The notes below the pieces were generated by a model, which saw only the letters and a list, made by a program, of their open reading frames with translations, did not search any database and was not told the DNA's origin. A program made the position numbers and the translations under genes. Shown piece by piece: positions 8,428-17,616 of a stretch of DNA of 64,000 bases; position 1 is the stretch's first letter, and each line of letters begins with the position of its first letter. Origin of the DNA: Microbulbifer variabilis (GTDB lineage Bacteria > Pseudomonadota > Gammaproteobacteria > Pseudomonadales > Cellvibrionaceae); the NCBI RefSeq assembly GCF_023716485.1, contig NZ_CP092418.1, forward strand, positions 4,124,501 through 4,188,500, written 5' to 3'.

Positions 8428-9267
8428 TTAATCTTCTTTAAATATTTCCCTAATTCCGAAATTGTAACCCACCACTGGAACCGTTAGGTGATTCTCCCCC
8501 TTAAATACTTTTTTCGACAATTTAAGGCTAGGATAATTGCGCGAATCTAACCTGCGCACAAGTTGTTTCATGTCCTTCACCATAAACCCTTCTTCCTTAC
8601 CGACAAACATGAATATATGCTTATCCATATCTGTATTATATCCCGCATAATATCGTTCCTTGGCAAGGATCACTTTATCATCCCACCAGACACTAGGGCT
8701 TGCTATGATGTAACGATGAAAGCTATCTGGCTGAGTAAACAAAGTATGAAGAGCAAACAATCCCCCTAAAGAATGCCCCATAAAGGTCTGATCCTGTTGA
8801 TCAGCAGGGAAAGTATTGTTAATAAAGGGCTTTAACTCTTTGTTAATAAACTCAAGAAACTGATTCGCACCACCCCCCTGAACTTCCCCATCCATATCCA
8901 CAGCAGTTGGCGTCAAATCGAGACGCCGCAACTTTCCCAAACTATCATCAACATAATCAATGCCCACAAAAATAAAAGCCGGAATCTTTCCTGTTACACT
9001 CTGCTTGAAGAAATTTGGAGCCATCATTGGAAAATCGAGATAACCATCCACCATATAAACAACTGGATATTGAACGGTATCGTTCTCGGGATCGTACTCT
9101 TTAGGCAATAGCACATCAATTTGATACTGACGCGCCAAGAGGTCTGACTGGTAATGAAAAGACAATATTTCGCCACGAGTAAAAGAGACTGGCTCGGCAG
9201 TTCCTGCAGACACCGCCCTCACAGAAACGACAAGTATAAAAACAATCGTTGACAATAATATTCGCAT
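8428..9267 (-). CDS. Exported alpha/beta-hydrolase of the esterase D/IroE-like family
   Basis: 279 residues with a signal peptide (cleavage near VSA-G) and a PF00756-type alpha/beta-hydrolase domain. The strand YPVVYMVDGYLDF, the nucleophile elbow GHSLGG (serine about residue 167) and the late catalytic histidine in GENHLTV are all visible. Relatives include IroE/BesA siderophore esterases and other periplasmic esterases, but no siderophore genes are nearby and the substrate is unknown. It is transcribed toward the copB paralogue, and 589 bases of non-coding DNA separate it from the next gene. Confidence 0.85.
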   Translation of the reverse strand: MRILLSTIVFILVVSVRAVSAGTAEPVSFTRGEILSFHYQSDLLARQYQIDVLLPKEYDPENDTVQYPVVYMVDGYLDFPMMAPNFFKQSVTGKIPAFIFVGIDYVDDSLGKLRRLDLTPTAVDMDGEVQGGGANQFLEFINKELKPFINNTFPADQQDQTFMGHSLGGLFALHTLFTQPDSFHRYIIASPSVWWDDKVILAKERYYAGYNTDMDKHIFMFVGKEEGFMVKDMKQLVRRLDSRNYPSLKLSKKVFKGENHLTVPVVGYNFGIREIFKED

Positions 9268-9856
9268 AAACTTTCCCTAGCTGGATGAAATTACTATCAC
9301 CAATGCAATCAGCGACACCCCAGTTTTTAATTCAGAGCAAACCATAATGTCAACTTAGACACAAAAATTAATAGCCATGTAAATAGATAGGCATAAAACT
9401 CACATTTATTTAAAAACAAAAAACTCGCGGAGTGTAGCCTTTCATAGCTTCAAGCAAAGCTAAACCAATACAACATCCTGCAATTTTGCAAAATAAGACG
9501 TCATTGTATCTTTTAAGACAACTTACCCAGGATCCACTCTAATCTTTATCCTATGAGTTGAATGTGGCGACACACTCGATTCTCAAATAGCCTAAATTCA
9601 ATACCCAAAGCTACTGCTACCAGCTACCAGCTACCAGCTACCAGCTACCAGCTACCAGCTACCAGAAAATATTGAACCACCATTTTAACCCCAGAAATTT
9701 ATGCAACCTTTACTAACTGAAGCGTAAAAATACCACTCAGCGGCAACCCAGTATTCTGACTCTCCAGAGTCAGCAGGAATACAATCCTCCCAGATTATCA
9801 ATAAGGCCCACAGCAAGGCCAAGTGGATAATTCAGCTCTAGTGAAATAGAGGAATT
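9268..9856. other. Intergenic region with a short tandem repeat
   Basis: AT-rich non-coding stretch between the esterase start and the SDR stop. Apart from seven copies of a 7-bp repeat at 9617-9665, no convincing gene or terminator was seen. Confidence 0.6.
9617..9665. repeat. Seven tandem copies of CTACCAG
   Basis: Seven perfect head-to-tail copies of the heptamer CTACCAG, 49 bp in total. The period is not a multiple of three, and one strand contains TAG in every third unit, so the array cannot be part of a gene. It is a candidate slipped-strand site. Confidence 0.97.
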
Positions 9857-10651
9857 TTATGTCTTTTCATTACTTACAATACGCTTAAATACTTTCCCCG
9901 ATAGACGCAGCAGTTGCGCTCGACTCAGAAGTCGAGAAAGTAAAACCAGTGCCCACTTTTGCTTACCTGACAATACATAACTTTTTTGAGACAAGAATCC
10001 TTCTAACCCTACTTGAGCAACATACTCAGCAGTTTCGTAGATACTTTCATCCACCTTGACTTGATTATTCGCCACCTCGGCAAAATTTGTCTTGGTTCCA
10101 CCGGGGCAAAGGCAGGTTACTGTTACACCGGTTCCTTGTAGTTCATTGTGCAGAGCTTCCGAAAAATTCAGTACGTAACTTTTGGATGCAGAGTAGACTC
10201 CAGCATAAGGTACCGGCATCAGGGCTGCTCCAGAGGCAACATTAATGATACCGCCTGTTTTTTTAAGTCTCATCTCTGGTAGAAATAAGTAACACAGCTC
10301 TGTAAGGGTGTTAATATTGAGCTGCAACATATCCCTATAGGTTTCAAGAGTGAAGCTTTCAAAGCTTCCCCACTTGCCAAAACCTGCGTTATTAATGAGA
10401 ATTTCAACTTCAATACCCATCTCTTTAGTTTTATCAAAGAGCTTTTGCGCAGATCCTTCTACGCTTAAATCCATAGGAATAAAGTTTGTATCTACTGGGT
10501 ATAATTCATTAATTTTTGTTGCGATATTCGATAAGGAGTCTTCAGATCGAGCAACCAAAATTAGGTTTGCACCCCTTTTAGCACATTCATACGCAAATGC
10601 TTCGCCGATTCCCGAAGAAGCTCCCGTAACTAAAACAGTCTTTGATTTCAT
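9857..10651 (-). CDS. Short-chain dehydrogenase/reductase
   Basis: 264-residue classical SDR. The NAD(P)-binding TGASSGIGEAFA motif is at residues 10-21, NNAG follows in the middle, and the catalytic YSASK follows a conserved serine (INVASG). The length is typical and the C-terminal tail (SGKQKWALVLLSRLLSR) resembles oxidoreductases acting on lipid-like substrates (DltE/YqjQ group). The substrate is not predictable from sequence. A decayed copy of another SDR lies immediately upstream on the same strand at 10681-10820. Confidence 0.92.
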   Translation of the reverse strand: MKSKTVLVTGASSGIGEAFAYECAKRGANLILVARSEDSLSNIATKINELYPVDTNFIPMDLSVEGSAQKLFDKTKEMGIEVEILINNAGFGKWGSFESFTLETYRDMLQLNINTLTELCYLFLPEMRLKKTGGIINVASGAALMPVPYAGVYSASKSYVLNFSEALHNELQGTGVTVTCLCPGGTKTNFAEVANNQVKVDESIYETAEYVAQVGLEGFLSQKSYVLSGKQKWALVLLSRLLSRAQLLRLSGKVFKRIVSNEKT

Positions 10652-10680
10652 TTACTACTATCCCAATACAACTCAAATCC

Positions 10681-10820
10681 TATTTATTTAGGTCGCCCAT
10701 TCGATCCCGACATCGGGCAGGTGTGCAGACAAAATCCTTTATAGCCAGTGCTCAGGCAGAGCCCTTGCCCATATCCAACGAAGCTCCGGTTATCAATATA
10801 AATTGTTTATCCATCTGCAT
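10681..10820 (-). pseudogene. Decayed N-terminal fragment of a second SDR
   Basis: Reading from the ATG at 10820, the strand encodes a start followed by FILITGAS and GKGSA, an SDR nucleotide-binding motif with its glycine pattern damaged (SLDMG for SSGIG). There is a TGA after GSA, and reading through gives ALAIKDF and then nothing recognisable. Only about 45 codons remain, too few for a working enzyme. It is a remnant of a former tandem SDR next to the intact one downstream. Confidence 0.65.
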
Positions 10821-10862
10821 TTCCCTCTCGAAAGATACTCAACTGAGTTGGCAAGACCGTCT

Positions 10863-11939
10863 TTATGGTTGAGTAGCCAGCTCAACCTGTTCCTCTACAG
10901 TAAACTTCCTCCACCAGGCCTGTGTCGGGGCGGGCGTAAGCACATTCACCGGAGCACCGATAACAGGCGTAAGAACTGTTGCCCCATGAGCTTCTGCGGC
11001 CATTGACGCGCGCTCTAGGGGTTCAAACCAATCGTGCAGGGCAAGATCAAAGGTACTGTTGTGGATAGGAACCATGGCACGGCCACGCAAATCCAAATGA
11101 GCCTGCACACTCTCCTCCGGTAGCATATGGACTTCACTCCACAGATCGTTGTAAGCACCGGTTTCTATCAGGGTTAGATCAAAGGGCCCGAAGCGCTCCC
11201 CGATTTCCCGAAAGCCACCGAAATAACCACTATCACCGCTAAAGAAGATTCGTGCCTCGTGCCCTGCAATTACCCAGCTGGCCCATAAAGTTTTATCCCT
11301 ATCAGTTAGGCCGCGCCCGGAAAAATGTTGCGCCGGAGTGGCCGTAAATTGCAGACTCCCTATTGAAAAGGACTGCCACCAGGCCAGTTCGATAATCTTG
11401 CCTGAAGCGACCCCCCATCCCCGTAAGTAATCGCCTACCCCTGTAGGAACAATAAAGCGTTCAACTTTCTTATCCAGGGTGCGCACGCTGGTTTTATCCA
11501 GGTGATCGTAGTGATCATGACTGATTATTACGGCTTTTAACGCCGGCAGATCTTGTAGAGACAAAGGTAGCGGATGGAAACGTTTCGGCCCCATCCACTG
11601 TACTGGTGAAGCCCTCTCACTGAATACCGGGTCAGTAAGCACAAACTCCCCATCAAGATGGATCAAAACGGATGAGTGCCCCAGGCGATAGATCGTGGGC
11701 TGACCCTCATTATTTGTGAGTATTTCCTTTGTGATCGTCTGTAGCGGAAGAGGTGCTCTAGGTACCGGTGCCGCCCTCTCAGCACGGGCATAGGCTGCAA
11801 TGATGCCCACCATCTTACCCAGCCCCGCTTTATAAACGGTCTCCGTGTTTTGAAACTTTTGCGGCTGTGTAGCACAGCTATTAAATAGACCAACGGACAT
11901 ACCTATCACTCCTAGCAATAACCACCAGCGCTTCTTCAT
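10863..11939 (-). CDS. MBL-fold metal-dependent hydrolase, probable lipoprotein
   Basis: 358 residues from the ATG at 11939 (an upstream TTG at 11951 adds only four residues). A signal segment ends FNSC, a weak lipobox. The zinc-binding HDHYDH motif is in the middle, followed by later ligands in TPAQHFSGRG, FFSGDSGYF and PIHNSTFDLALHDW. This arrangement matches the UlaG/NAPE-phospholipase-D-like branch of metallo-beta-lactamase-fold hydrolases, such as Rv0906-like and YjfR-like lactonases or phospholipases. It is divergent from a TetR gene 138 bases away, so it is a likely target of that regulator. Confidence 0.85.
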   Translation of the reverse strand: MKKRWWLLLGVIGMSVGLFNSCATQPQKFQNTETVYKAGLGKMVGIIAAYARAERAAPVPRAPLPLQTITKEILTNNEGQPTIYRLGHSSVLIHLDGEFVLTDPVFSERASPVQWMGPKRFHPLPLSLQDLPALKAVIISHDHYDHLDKTSVRTLDKKVERFIVPTGVGDYLRGWGVASGKIIELAWWQSFSIGSLQFTATPAQHFSGRGLTDRDKTLWASWVIAGHEARIFFSGDSGYFGGFREIGERFGPFDLTLIETGAYNDLWSEVHMLPEESVQAHLDLRGRAMVPIHNSTFDLALHDWFEPLERASMAAEAHGATVLTPVIGAPVNVLTPAPTQAWWRKFTVEEQVELATQP

Positions 11940-11950
11940 AGATGCCACCA

Positions 11951-11975
11951 AGTAAACTATACAGTGCAGTTTATT
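11951..11975. promoter_or_regulatory. Possible operator between MBL hydrolase and TetR genes
   Basis: AGTAAACT at 11951-11958 and AGTTTATT at 11968-11975 form an inverted repeat matching at 7 of 8 positions in the divergent intergenic region. TetR-family regulators usually bind such dyads next to their own gene. The assignment to this TetR protein is inference. Confidence 0.35.
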
Positions 11976-12077
11976 GTCGACAGAAGAAAAAGTAAACCAG
12001 TTAGTGTAAAATTAATCACTTAGACTAATTCCCCGCCAGGTAGCTTTCCTGACGCAAGCAGAGATATCGAGAGTCAC

Positions 12078-12689
12078 ATGAGTGAAAAGAAGCCGACCAG
12101 AAGCGAAATTAAGCGCCAGGCCATTATTGATGCCGCTAAGCAGGCCTTTCAGGAACTGGGCGTTCAGGGAACCAGTATGGATGAGCTGGCAGCACGTGCC
12201 CAGGTGTCCAAGCGCACGGTATATAACCACTTTGCCAGCAAGGAAGCCTTGATAATGTTTTTGATTGGCGAGCTCTGGCAGCAGGCAACCCAGTCCCCAG
12301 GCTGTGACTACAACCCGGATAGCGACCTTTATGCTCAACTACACACGCTTTTGGCGCTGGAAATTAAAACTATCTGCAACCCGCAGTATATTGAACTAAA
12401 CCGTATGGCCTTCGACTACTTCTTCCACCAGCCGGAAGCCCTGCGTCAGGAAATGGAAAAATACAAAGCCCATGAAACCGGCGTACAACGCTGGATTAAA
12501 GCCGCCGCAGCCGATGGCCGACTGAAGCCACTGGACCCAGAAATCGCCAGCGGGCAGATACACAACTTAATTAAGGGAAGCTGTTTTTGGCCACAGATGT
12601 TACAACTCTCCGGCCCGCCTAGCTCAACCGAACAAGCCGCACTGGCGGAGCGTACTGCGGAGATGTTTTTGAGTCATTATCAGGTTTAA
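12078..12689 (+). CDS. TetR-family transcriptional regulator
   Basis: 203 residues. The N-terminal helix-turn-helix is canonical: RQAIIDAAKQAFQELG, then TSMDELAARAQVSKRTVYNHFASKEAL. The C-terminal ligand-binding half resembles the AefR/YcdC-type group (TetR_C with FFHQPEALRQEME). It would act as a repressor released by a small hydrophobic ligand. It is transcribed divergently from the MBL hydrolase, the usual arrangement for a TetR repressor and its target. Confidence 0.93.
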   Translation: MSEKKPTRSEIKRQAIIDAAKQAFQELGVQGTSMDELAARAQVSKRTVYNHFASKEALIMFLIGELWQQATQSPGCDYNPDSDLYAQLHTLLALEIKTICNPQYIELNRMAFDYFFHQPEALRQEMEKYKAHETGVQRWIKAAAADGRLKPLDPEIASGQIHNLIKGSCFWPQMLQLSGPPSSTEQAALAERTAEMFLSHYQV

Positions 12690-12830
12690 TACTCTGATTG
12701 GCAGCTCTAAATAGCAATCAGGATTCCCCAGGAAACTCAACTGCAAAAATGAATCAGGTATGTCAATATCGTATTAATCTTCCCTTAGGCTATTGAGCCT
12801 AGGTTTAATGGCTCAGGATATATACTGACA

Positions 12831-13256
12831 ATGATTAGAAGCTACAACCCAAACGACATAGAGCCCATCTTAAATATTTGGCTAAAAGCCTCCATTAGGG
12901 CACATAATTTTATCGCAGCTGACTTCTGGGAGTCTCAAATAGATAATATGCGCGATATCTATATACCAAACTCAGAAACCTATATCTATGATATACACTC
13001 AAAGATATATGGCTTTTACTCTCTAGCTGACAATACTTTAGCCGCGCTTTTTGTGGATCCAGAATTCCAAGGCCAGGGCATTGGGAAACGGCTTATAGCA
13101 CACGCTAAATCACAGAGAAACCCGTTAAACCTAACGGTTTACAAAGAGAATGTTAATAGCTATCAGTTTTACCTATCTCAAGGCTTTCACTCACAAAAAG
13201 AGCAAGTAGATAATCATACGGGACATATTGAGTGCTTGATGAGCACAAAGATATAA
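12831..13256 (+). CDS. GNAT-family N-acetyltransferase
   Basis: 141 residues with the GNAT fold: an N-terminal MIRSYNPNDIEPILNIWLKAS helix, a central strand TLAALFVDPEFQGQGIGKRLI containing the acetyl-CoA pyrophosphate loop (Q-G-Q-G-I-G), and a final VYKENVNSYQFYLSQGF helix and strand. It most resembles YiaC-like acetyltransferases; the acceptor is unknown. The composition is AT-rich relative to neighbouring housekeeping genes. Confidence 0.9.
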   Translation: MIRSYNPNDIEPILNIWLKASIRAHNFIAADFWESQIDNMRDIYIPNSETYIYDIHSKIYGFYSLADNTLAALFVDPEFQGQGIGKRLIAHAKSQRNPLNLTVYKENVNSYQFYLSQGFHSQKEQVDNHTGHIECLMSTKI

Positions 13257-13288
13257 AGTGCCTACCCCCAAAATATAAGTAAAAGACA

Positions 13289-13888
13289 ATGCTCCCTGAC
13301 AAGATATATTTAATCGACAAATCAAAAGAGCTGACTCAAGCATAGCACCAGGTTTTTAGTGATATTGAGATTTTTGAAATTATTGAGGGTGATTATTTCT
13401 CAAAACCTGCCGATGCAATGGTAAGCCCAGCAAACAGTTTTGGAATTATGGATGGAGGCCTCGACCTGCCGATTAGAAATGAATTAGGGTTTGAGGTGGA
13501 AGATCAGTTACAAAAGCGAATTAAATCTGATTTTCATGGTGAGCTGCCCATTGGATCAGCAATAGTGATTTCAACCTCGAATGCCAATTGGCCTTACATG
13601 ATTTCTGCCCCCACTATGCGTATTCCTGAGGACATATCAAATACCATGAATGCCTACTATGCTTTCAGGGCCATTTTAAACTCAGTAAAACTATTCAATA
13701 AGTCAGACCCCACGAAGAAGATAAACTCCATAGTTTGCCCAGGCTTGGGCACTGGCATTGGGAATTTACCGGCTAGGCGTTGTGCTGGCCATATGCGAGC
13801 AGCCTACAATTACTTATCCAAACCTCCTAGAATTCCCAGCTTTAAAGAAATTCATGAAACCCATAGAAAACTGCAAATCACATACTAA
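13289..13888 (+). pseudogene. Macro-domain protein interrupted by an early nonsense codon
   Basis: Starting at ATG 13289 the frame reads 18 residues (MLPDKIYLIDKSKELTQA), meets TAG at 13343-13345, then continues in the same frame with HQVFSDIEIFEIIEGDYFSKPADAMVSPANSFGIMDGGLDL, the start of a macro domain that binds ADP-ribose. The TAG probably replaces a Trp codon by one base. The downstream part (VSPANSFG, ICPGLGTGIGNLP, RRCAGHMRAAY) is intact to 13888. Translation from an internal ATG at 13418 would lose the first strand and helix of the domain. It is either a pseudogene or a shortened protein. Confidence 0.75.
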
Positions 13889-13942
13889 ATAGAGCCAATG
13901 CCCTATTGGAGTAGCTCAACGTAAGTAAAGCACATCGTAAAA

Positions 13943-13968
13943 TACAAAAAGGCCCCTAGTGGGGCCTT
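13943..13968 (-). terminator. Terminator of the gbpA gene
   Basis: AAGGCCCC (13949-13956), loop TAGT, and GGGGCCTT (13961-13968) form a perfect 8-bp stem. Read on the minus strand it is followed by a run of Ts. It lies just beyond the stop codon of the LPMO gene. Confidence 0.9.
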
Positions 13969-13984
13969 GTTTGATTAGTTGGAT

Positions 13985-15496
13985 TTATAATTTTTCCCAG
14001 GCCATCTGCCAGTAGCTACCTCTGCCAGGTTCATACTGGTTTGCACTTCTGCTCCACTGGACACAGTAGCCAGAATTAGGGAAGGGCTTACATTGATAAA
14101 TATTCCCATCACTGCCCATTACTTTAGTTCCTGCCGTATAGGATTTTAGACCTTCGGGGAAAACAAAGTCGTAGTCACCTGCTGGCGGTGGAGAAGTTTC
14201 GTCTTCCATCAAGTGGAAATCTTGTGTAGTTTGATCAATCAAATTTCCATCAATATCTTTTGTCACAATAACGAGCATATGATGGCCAGGTTCAGACTTT
14301 GAAAGTGTCAAAGTCCTATCTAATCTCTGACCGTCACTCATATTGACTTCATAATTAGCCAGTGTTTCACGAGCATGGTTCAAGACTTTCAGCTCAGCCC
14401 TGATATTTCCTTTTGCGGTGAGAGCAAGCTGTAGTGAGAGTGGATCGTCAGATATTGTGTACATATCCTCAAGTCCTGACACATTTAAATCATAATCTGG
14501 TGTTGGGCTGTTGATTTCATAATTAATTTCAACACGCTCTAAACCGCTGCCATCCTGTAAATATATTGGATTTGAGCCAAAGACAGGGCTAAATTGATCT
14601 TCGCCATTAAACTGGCCTGCGCGAATACTGGTCTGTTCTTGATTGATTTTGGTTGCAAGATCATGTGCCCAGTTATTAGCCATACCCTGCTCATCAGTAG
14701 CAATTTCCAGCACTGTTGCATAAGCTGGCTCTTCATTACTGCTACTATAAACACGTGTGGAAACTTTATCGCCAACTTTTAAGTTTTGTGTTGGATTAAT
14801 TGTTCCACCTTGATTCCATTCTGATTCGGGCACTCCATCGCCATCAAATTCTACGTCGATAACATTGTAAAAGGCCGCGGCTGTATCAGCCACATCCCAC
14901 ACAGCAAGGATAACTTGGTACCCATCTCGCTCAGGAACCACGCATTCGTGATACATATCAATGGGTGGCTTTTGATTATTTCCATCAATAGTACAGAATG
15001 GATTTAAATCAAATGAAGCTCGGGATAATGGTTGATTGGGGTTCCAATCCGGTTTGGTAATATAATATTTCCAGTCACGAGCTACGTGATTCGCGGTAAA
15101 GTGCCACTTAAAAGTTTGTTTACCAGCAGTTATGGGAGTTTTCAGCCAGCGGTCAGCAGTTTGTTCATTTAATGGTGACCATACATTACTACCGGCACTA
15201 GCGATCATGCCATCAGCCGGGCCACTCTCTGGAAACCCTTCGGGCCCTTCAACACTTTGCGGCTCCCATTGAACGGCTCCACAATTTATGTTTTTTTGAC
15301 CTGTAGAGGCTAGAGGGTATTTACATAAAGTACCCCGCGCAGATGCCGCACCTCCATCATATTCTTCCACGTAGCCATGGCCAATTGTATTAGAGCTGAC
15401 CCCCACCAGAATCATCGCCAATAGAGTTTTGTTTAATGCAGGTTTCTTCAGTGACGAAACCGCTTTTTTCATTCGTAAAGTCATATCAACAGCCAT
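13985..15496 (-). CDS. gbpA: GbpA-like chitin-active lytic polysaccharide monooxygenase (AA10)
   Basis: 503-residue secreted protein with the four-module plan of GbpA. The signal peptide ends at residue 39, leaving H40 (HGYVEEY) as the N-terminal half of the copper histidine brace; the second is H137 ([10 protein letters not shown]). The AA10 domain runs to about residue 225, followed by a GbpA2-type domain, a third beta-rich module and a C-terminal Trp- and Tyr-rich chitin-binding module ([19 protein letters not shown]). The enzyme cleaves crystalline chitin oxidatively. Three in-frame ATGs (15496, 15484, 15472) precede the signal; the first is listed but the third is equally plausible. A clear terminator follows. 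Confidence 0.93.
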   Translation of the reverse strand: MAVDMTLRMKKAVSSLKKPALNKTLLAMILVGVSSNTIGHGYVEEYDGGAASARGTLCKYPLASTGQKNINCGAVQWEPQSVEGPEGFPESGPADGMIASAGSNVWSPLNEQTADRWLKTPITAGKQTFKWHFTANHVARDWKYYITKPDWNPNQPLSRASFDLNPFCTIDGNNQKPPIDMYHECVVPERDGYQVILAVWDVADTAAAFYNVIDVEFDGDGVPESEWNQGGTINPTQNLKVGDKVSTRVYSSSNEEPAYATVLEIATDEQGMANNWAHDLATKINQEQTSIRAGQFNGEDQFSPVFGSNPIYLQDGSGLERVEINYEINSPTPDYDLNVSGLEDMYTISDDPLSLQLALTAKGNIRAELKVLNHARETLANYEVNMSDGQRLDRTLTLSKSEPGHHMLVIVTKDIDGNLIDQTTQDFHLMEDETSPPPAGDYDFVFPEGLKSYTAGTKVMGSDGNIYQCKPFPNSGYCVQWSRSANQYEPGRGSYWQMAWEKL

Positions 15497-16163
15497 TATT
15501 TATGCATGTGCGATTTCCTTCCTGGGTTTATTTACTTCCTTATTTTTGCCCGACCAAGTAAACATCGCTTTATTTAAAAAATACTTGTGAGGCGTTATTG
15601 TCAGGTTAATGGACTTTGACCTTTAGATACGGTTCCAAATAATTTCGCAATTATGCAAACATAGTGAAAAATTGTCACCAAAAGCCATACTGCCATTTTA
15701 AGAAAGGAATAAATTATTCATGCAAGGGAATTTCTATTTAAGCTTACTGTCTTGAAAAAAGAAAAATAAAACCACGTATAAATATTTAGAAAGATCTAGA
15801 CATATAGGCAACGGGAAGCAACTACCTAGACAGCAAGAAAATCTCTCTGAATATATGACTAAAAATTATGAATTGTTCTTAAAAAAATAATCAAGACTAG
15901 AAGACCAATAAACACCTCATTTTTATTTAGTAGTCACAAAGCTACACATCCCTGTGTTACCTAGACATATTCACTCAGTAGACGAGTCTTCTAAAAACTG
16001 GCTAAAGGGCAAAAAGATTAAATCATCCATATGTTATGCCGCCATAAAAGGTCTACTGAGAGGCAGGGGCAGAAGGAAATGAAACCCTCAAGGCCCAACA
16101 GCCAAAGTAGTGATTTATGCTCAAAAATAAAAAATACTATTCTTTACGCCTCAATATCTACGA
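15497..16163. other. Long AT-rich intergenic region upstream of gbpA
   Basis: No convincing gene is present in these 667 bases. The stretch holds the gbpA promoter region and a perfect 10-bp inverted repeat with a 67-base spacer (15974-16060). Confidence 0.55.
15974..16060. repeat. Perfect 10-bp inverted repeat with 67-bp spacer
   Basis: CTCAGTAGAC at 15974-15983 and its exact complement GTCTACTGAG at 16051-16060. Its function is unknown. Confidence 0.5.
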
Positions 16164-17018
16164 TTAGACGCAACCCTGTTGCTTACCGGTAACTGAGTGA
16201 CTTAGATGTTTACGGATATCGATCATTATTAGCAGATTGGCGATAAACCAAAGATCTTTAATAATAAATATGCCACTAGAGGCCAAAACTCCAGGGCTTT
16301 GCCAGCTTCCGGGATAGCTGAACAGAAAAGTCTGAGTTGTCACAAACACCGCACCACAGAGCAGTATTCCCGGCCAAAACAGGGACCGGATAACTAACCC
16401 CAAAGCCAAAATGATCAGAGCGATCAAGTCATAGATGCCAATCAGATTGGAGGCCTGTTGTACATTGAAGAAACTATAGAGCCATGCCATCAAGGGTGAA
16501 CTACTCACCAGGCCCTCAATACCCTGAGCTTCTATTGCAGTGAACTTCATTCCGCCAATCCACAACAGAACCAACCCCACCGGTAAATAGTTCAGCCAGA
16601 TATAGCGCATTGACTGACAGGCACTGCAGCTCAACAGTGTCAGACCAATCGCGGTGAGAGCAAAGTACTTGATCACGCCCTGCCCGGAGCCAATAGCGGG
16701 AAACCCACCAAGGCTATCGATCCAATGCGCACTTCCGAAGAGACTTAATAGAGGGACCAAGGATATACATATAATCAGGAGTGCCAGGGGGCGAATATAT
16801 TGTGGTTTTAACAGTGATAGCAGGGCTATAACCGCAGCTACCGCAAAGAGTAGCGCTACGGCAATTCTTACAATGTGCAAACCCGCCTCACTATTAACGC
16901 CATAAAATCCGAAAATGGAGGCCAGGCCCCCATTCTGGCCAAGAAGCAAGGCAGCAGCGATCAATGTAAATGAAAGGCCCAACAGGGCCCTAGAAGTTTT
17001 TTGCAAAAAGGTGTTCAT
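16164..17018 (-). CDS. DUF417 (YkgB/RclC-like) membrane protein
   Basis: 284 residues, almost entirely hydrophobic, with about eight membrane segments. The family signature WIGGMKFTAIEAQGIEGLVSSSPLMAWLY lies in the middle and identifies DUF417, the group including YkgB and RclC. In Escherichia coli RclC is an inner-membrane protein linked to reactive chlorine resistance, but its biochemical role is unclear. There is no rcl neighbourhood here; the next genes on the same strand encode a cupredoxin and a copper ATPase. Confidence 0.85.
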   Translation of the reverse strand: MNTFLQKTSRALLGLSFTLIAAALLLGQNGGLASIFGFYGVNSEAGLHIVRIAVALLFAVAAVIALLSLLKPQYIRPLALLIICISLVPLLSLFGSAHWIDSLGGFPAIGSGQGVIKYFALTAIGLTLLSCSACQSMRYIWLNYLPVGLVLLWIGGMKFTAIEAQGIEGLVSSSPLMAWLYSFFNVQQASNLIGIYDLIALIILALGLVIRSLFWPGILLCGAVFVTTQTFLFSYPGSWQSPGVLASSGIFIIKDLWFIANLLIMIDIRKHLSHSVTGKQQGCV

Positions 17019-17082
17019 TATTTAGGGACCAAATCGTAAATAGCACTTCTGGAAAACCTAGTGGCTTCCCTCTGTCTCCTCC

Positions 17083-17150
17083 GGGCACTTCCCTATGCTC
17101 CGATGACCCATTAAGTGTTCTAAGTCGGGTTAGCTGTGAAGGAAGTGCCT
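17083..17150. repeat. Inverted repeat upstream of the DUF417 gene
   Basis: GGGCACTTCC at 17083-17092 and GGAAGTGCCT at 17141-17150 pair over 9 of 10 positions with a 48-base spacer. A leader RNA fold or protein site is possible; no function can be assigned. Confidence 0.4.
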
Positions 17151-17247
17151 GAAGGCCTATTAATTTTGTCGGTCCTGACTGGAAATAATTACACCTTAAT
17201 TGACTTGTTCGCAGAAAATAAACTGACCTCTTCCGGTTGAGTTCACT

Positions 17248-17616
17248 TTATTCCAGGGTAAGCGTCCCACGATACATCTGCATCTGGCAGCTAAAGGGAT
17301 ATTTTCCCGGTTTGGCCGCAGGGATTTCTACCGTGGTTTCTTTATTGAGCGCTAGCTCAGCACTGATTTCGAGATCGGGGAAAATCACCCACTCGGAGCA
17401 AGGGCTGGGATCTTCCCGTAAAAAATGCAGGGTGGCGGCATGACCCGAAGGCAGGCGAATATGATCCGGCTCATAAACCCCATCTTTGACCACTATTTGC
17501 AGTTGTTCACTGACCGCCACTGTCTTTGCCGCACCGCGCCTTGGACCCAGCCAGAACCACCAGATGATGGCAATAATTAGCAGTACTCCGATGGTATTTA
17601 CCAGGGTCGCAATCAT
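17248..17616 (-). CDS. Membrane-anchored cupredoxin-like protein
   Basis: 122 residues: one N-terminal membrane segment (LVNTIGVLLIIAIIWWFWLG), then a small cupredoxin domain (PF13473 type) facing the periplasm. Conserved features are VVKDGVYEPDHIRLPSGHAATLHFLREDPSPCSEWVIFPDLEI, including C73, and FSCQMQMYRGTLTLE near the end, with Cys and Met residues that may bind copper. Its ATG shares a base with the stop codon of the copper ATPase, so translation is coupled. Such proteins are often paired with copper ATPases and may accept copper for export. Confidence 0.85.
   Translation of the reverse strand: MIATLVNTIGVLLIIAIIWWFWLGPRRGAAKTVAVSEQLQIVVKDGVYEPDHIRLPSGHAATLHFLREDPSPCSEWVIFPDLEISAELALNKETTVEIPAAKPGKYPFSCQMQMYRGTLTLE

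Noticed and set aside
13985..15496. gbpA as part of a polysaccharide utilisation cluster
   Set aside because: No chitinase, transporter or sensor genes lie around it.
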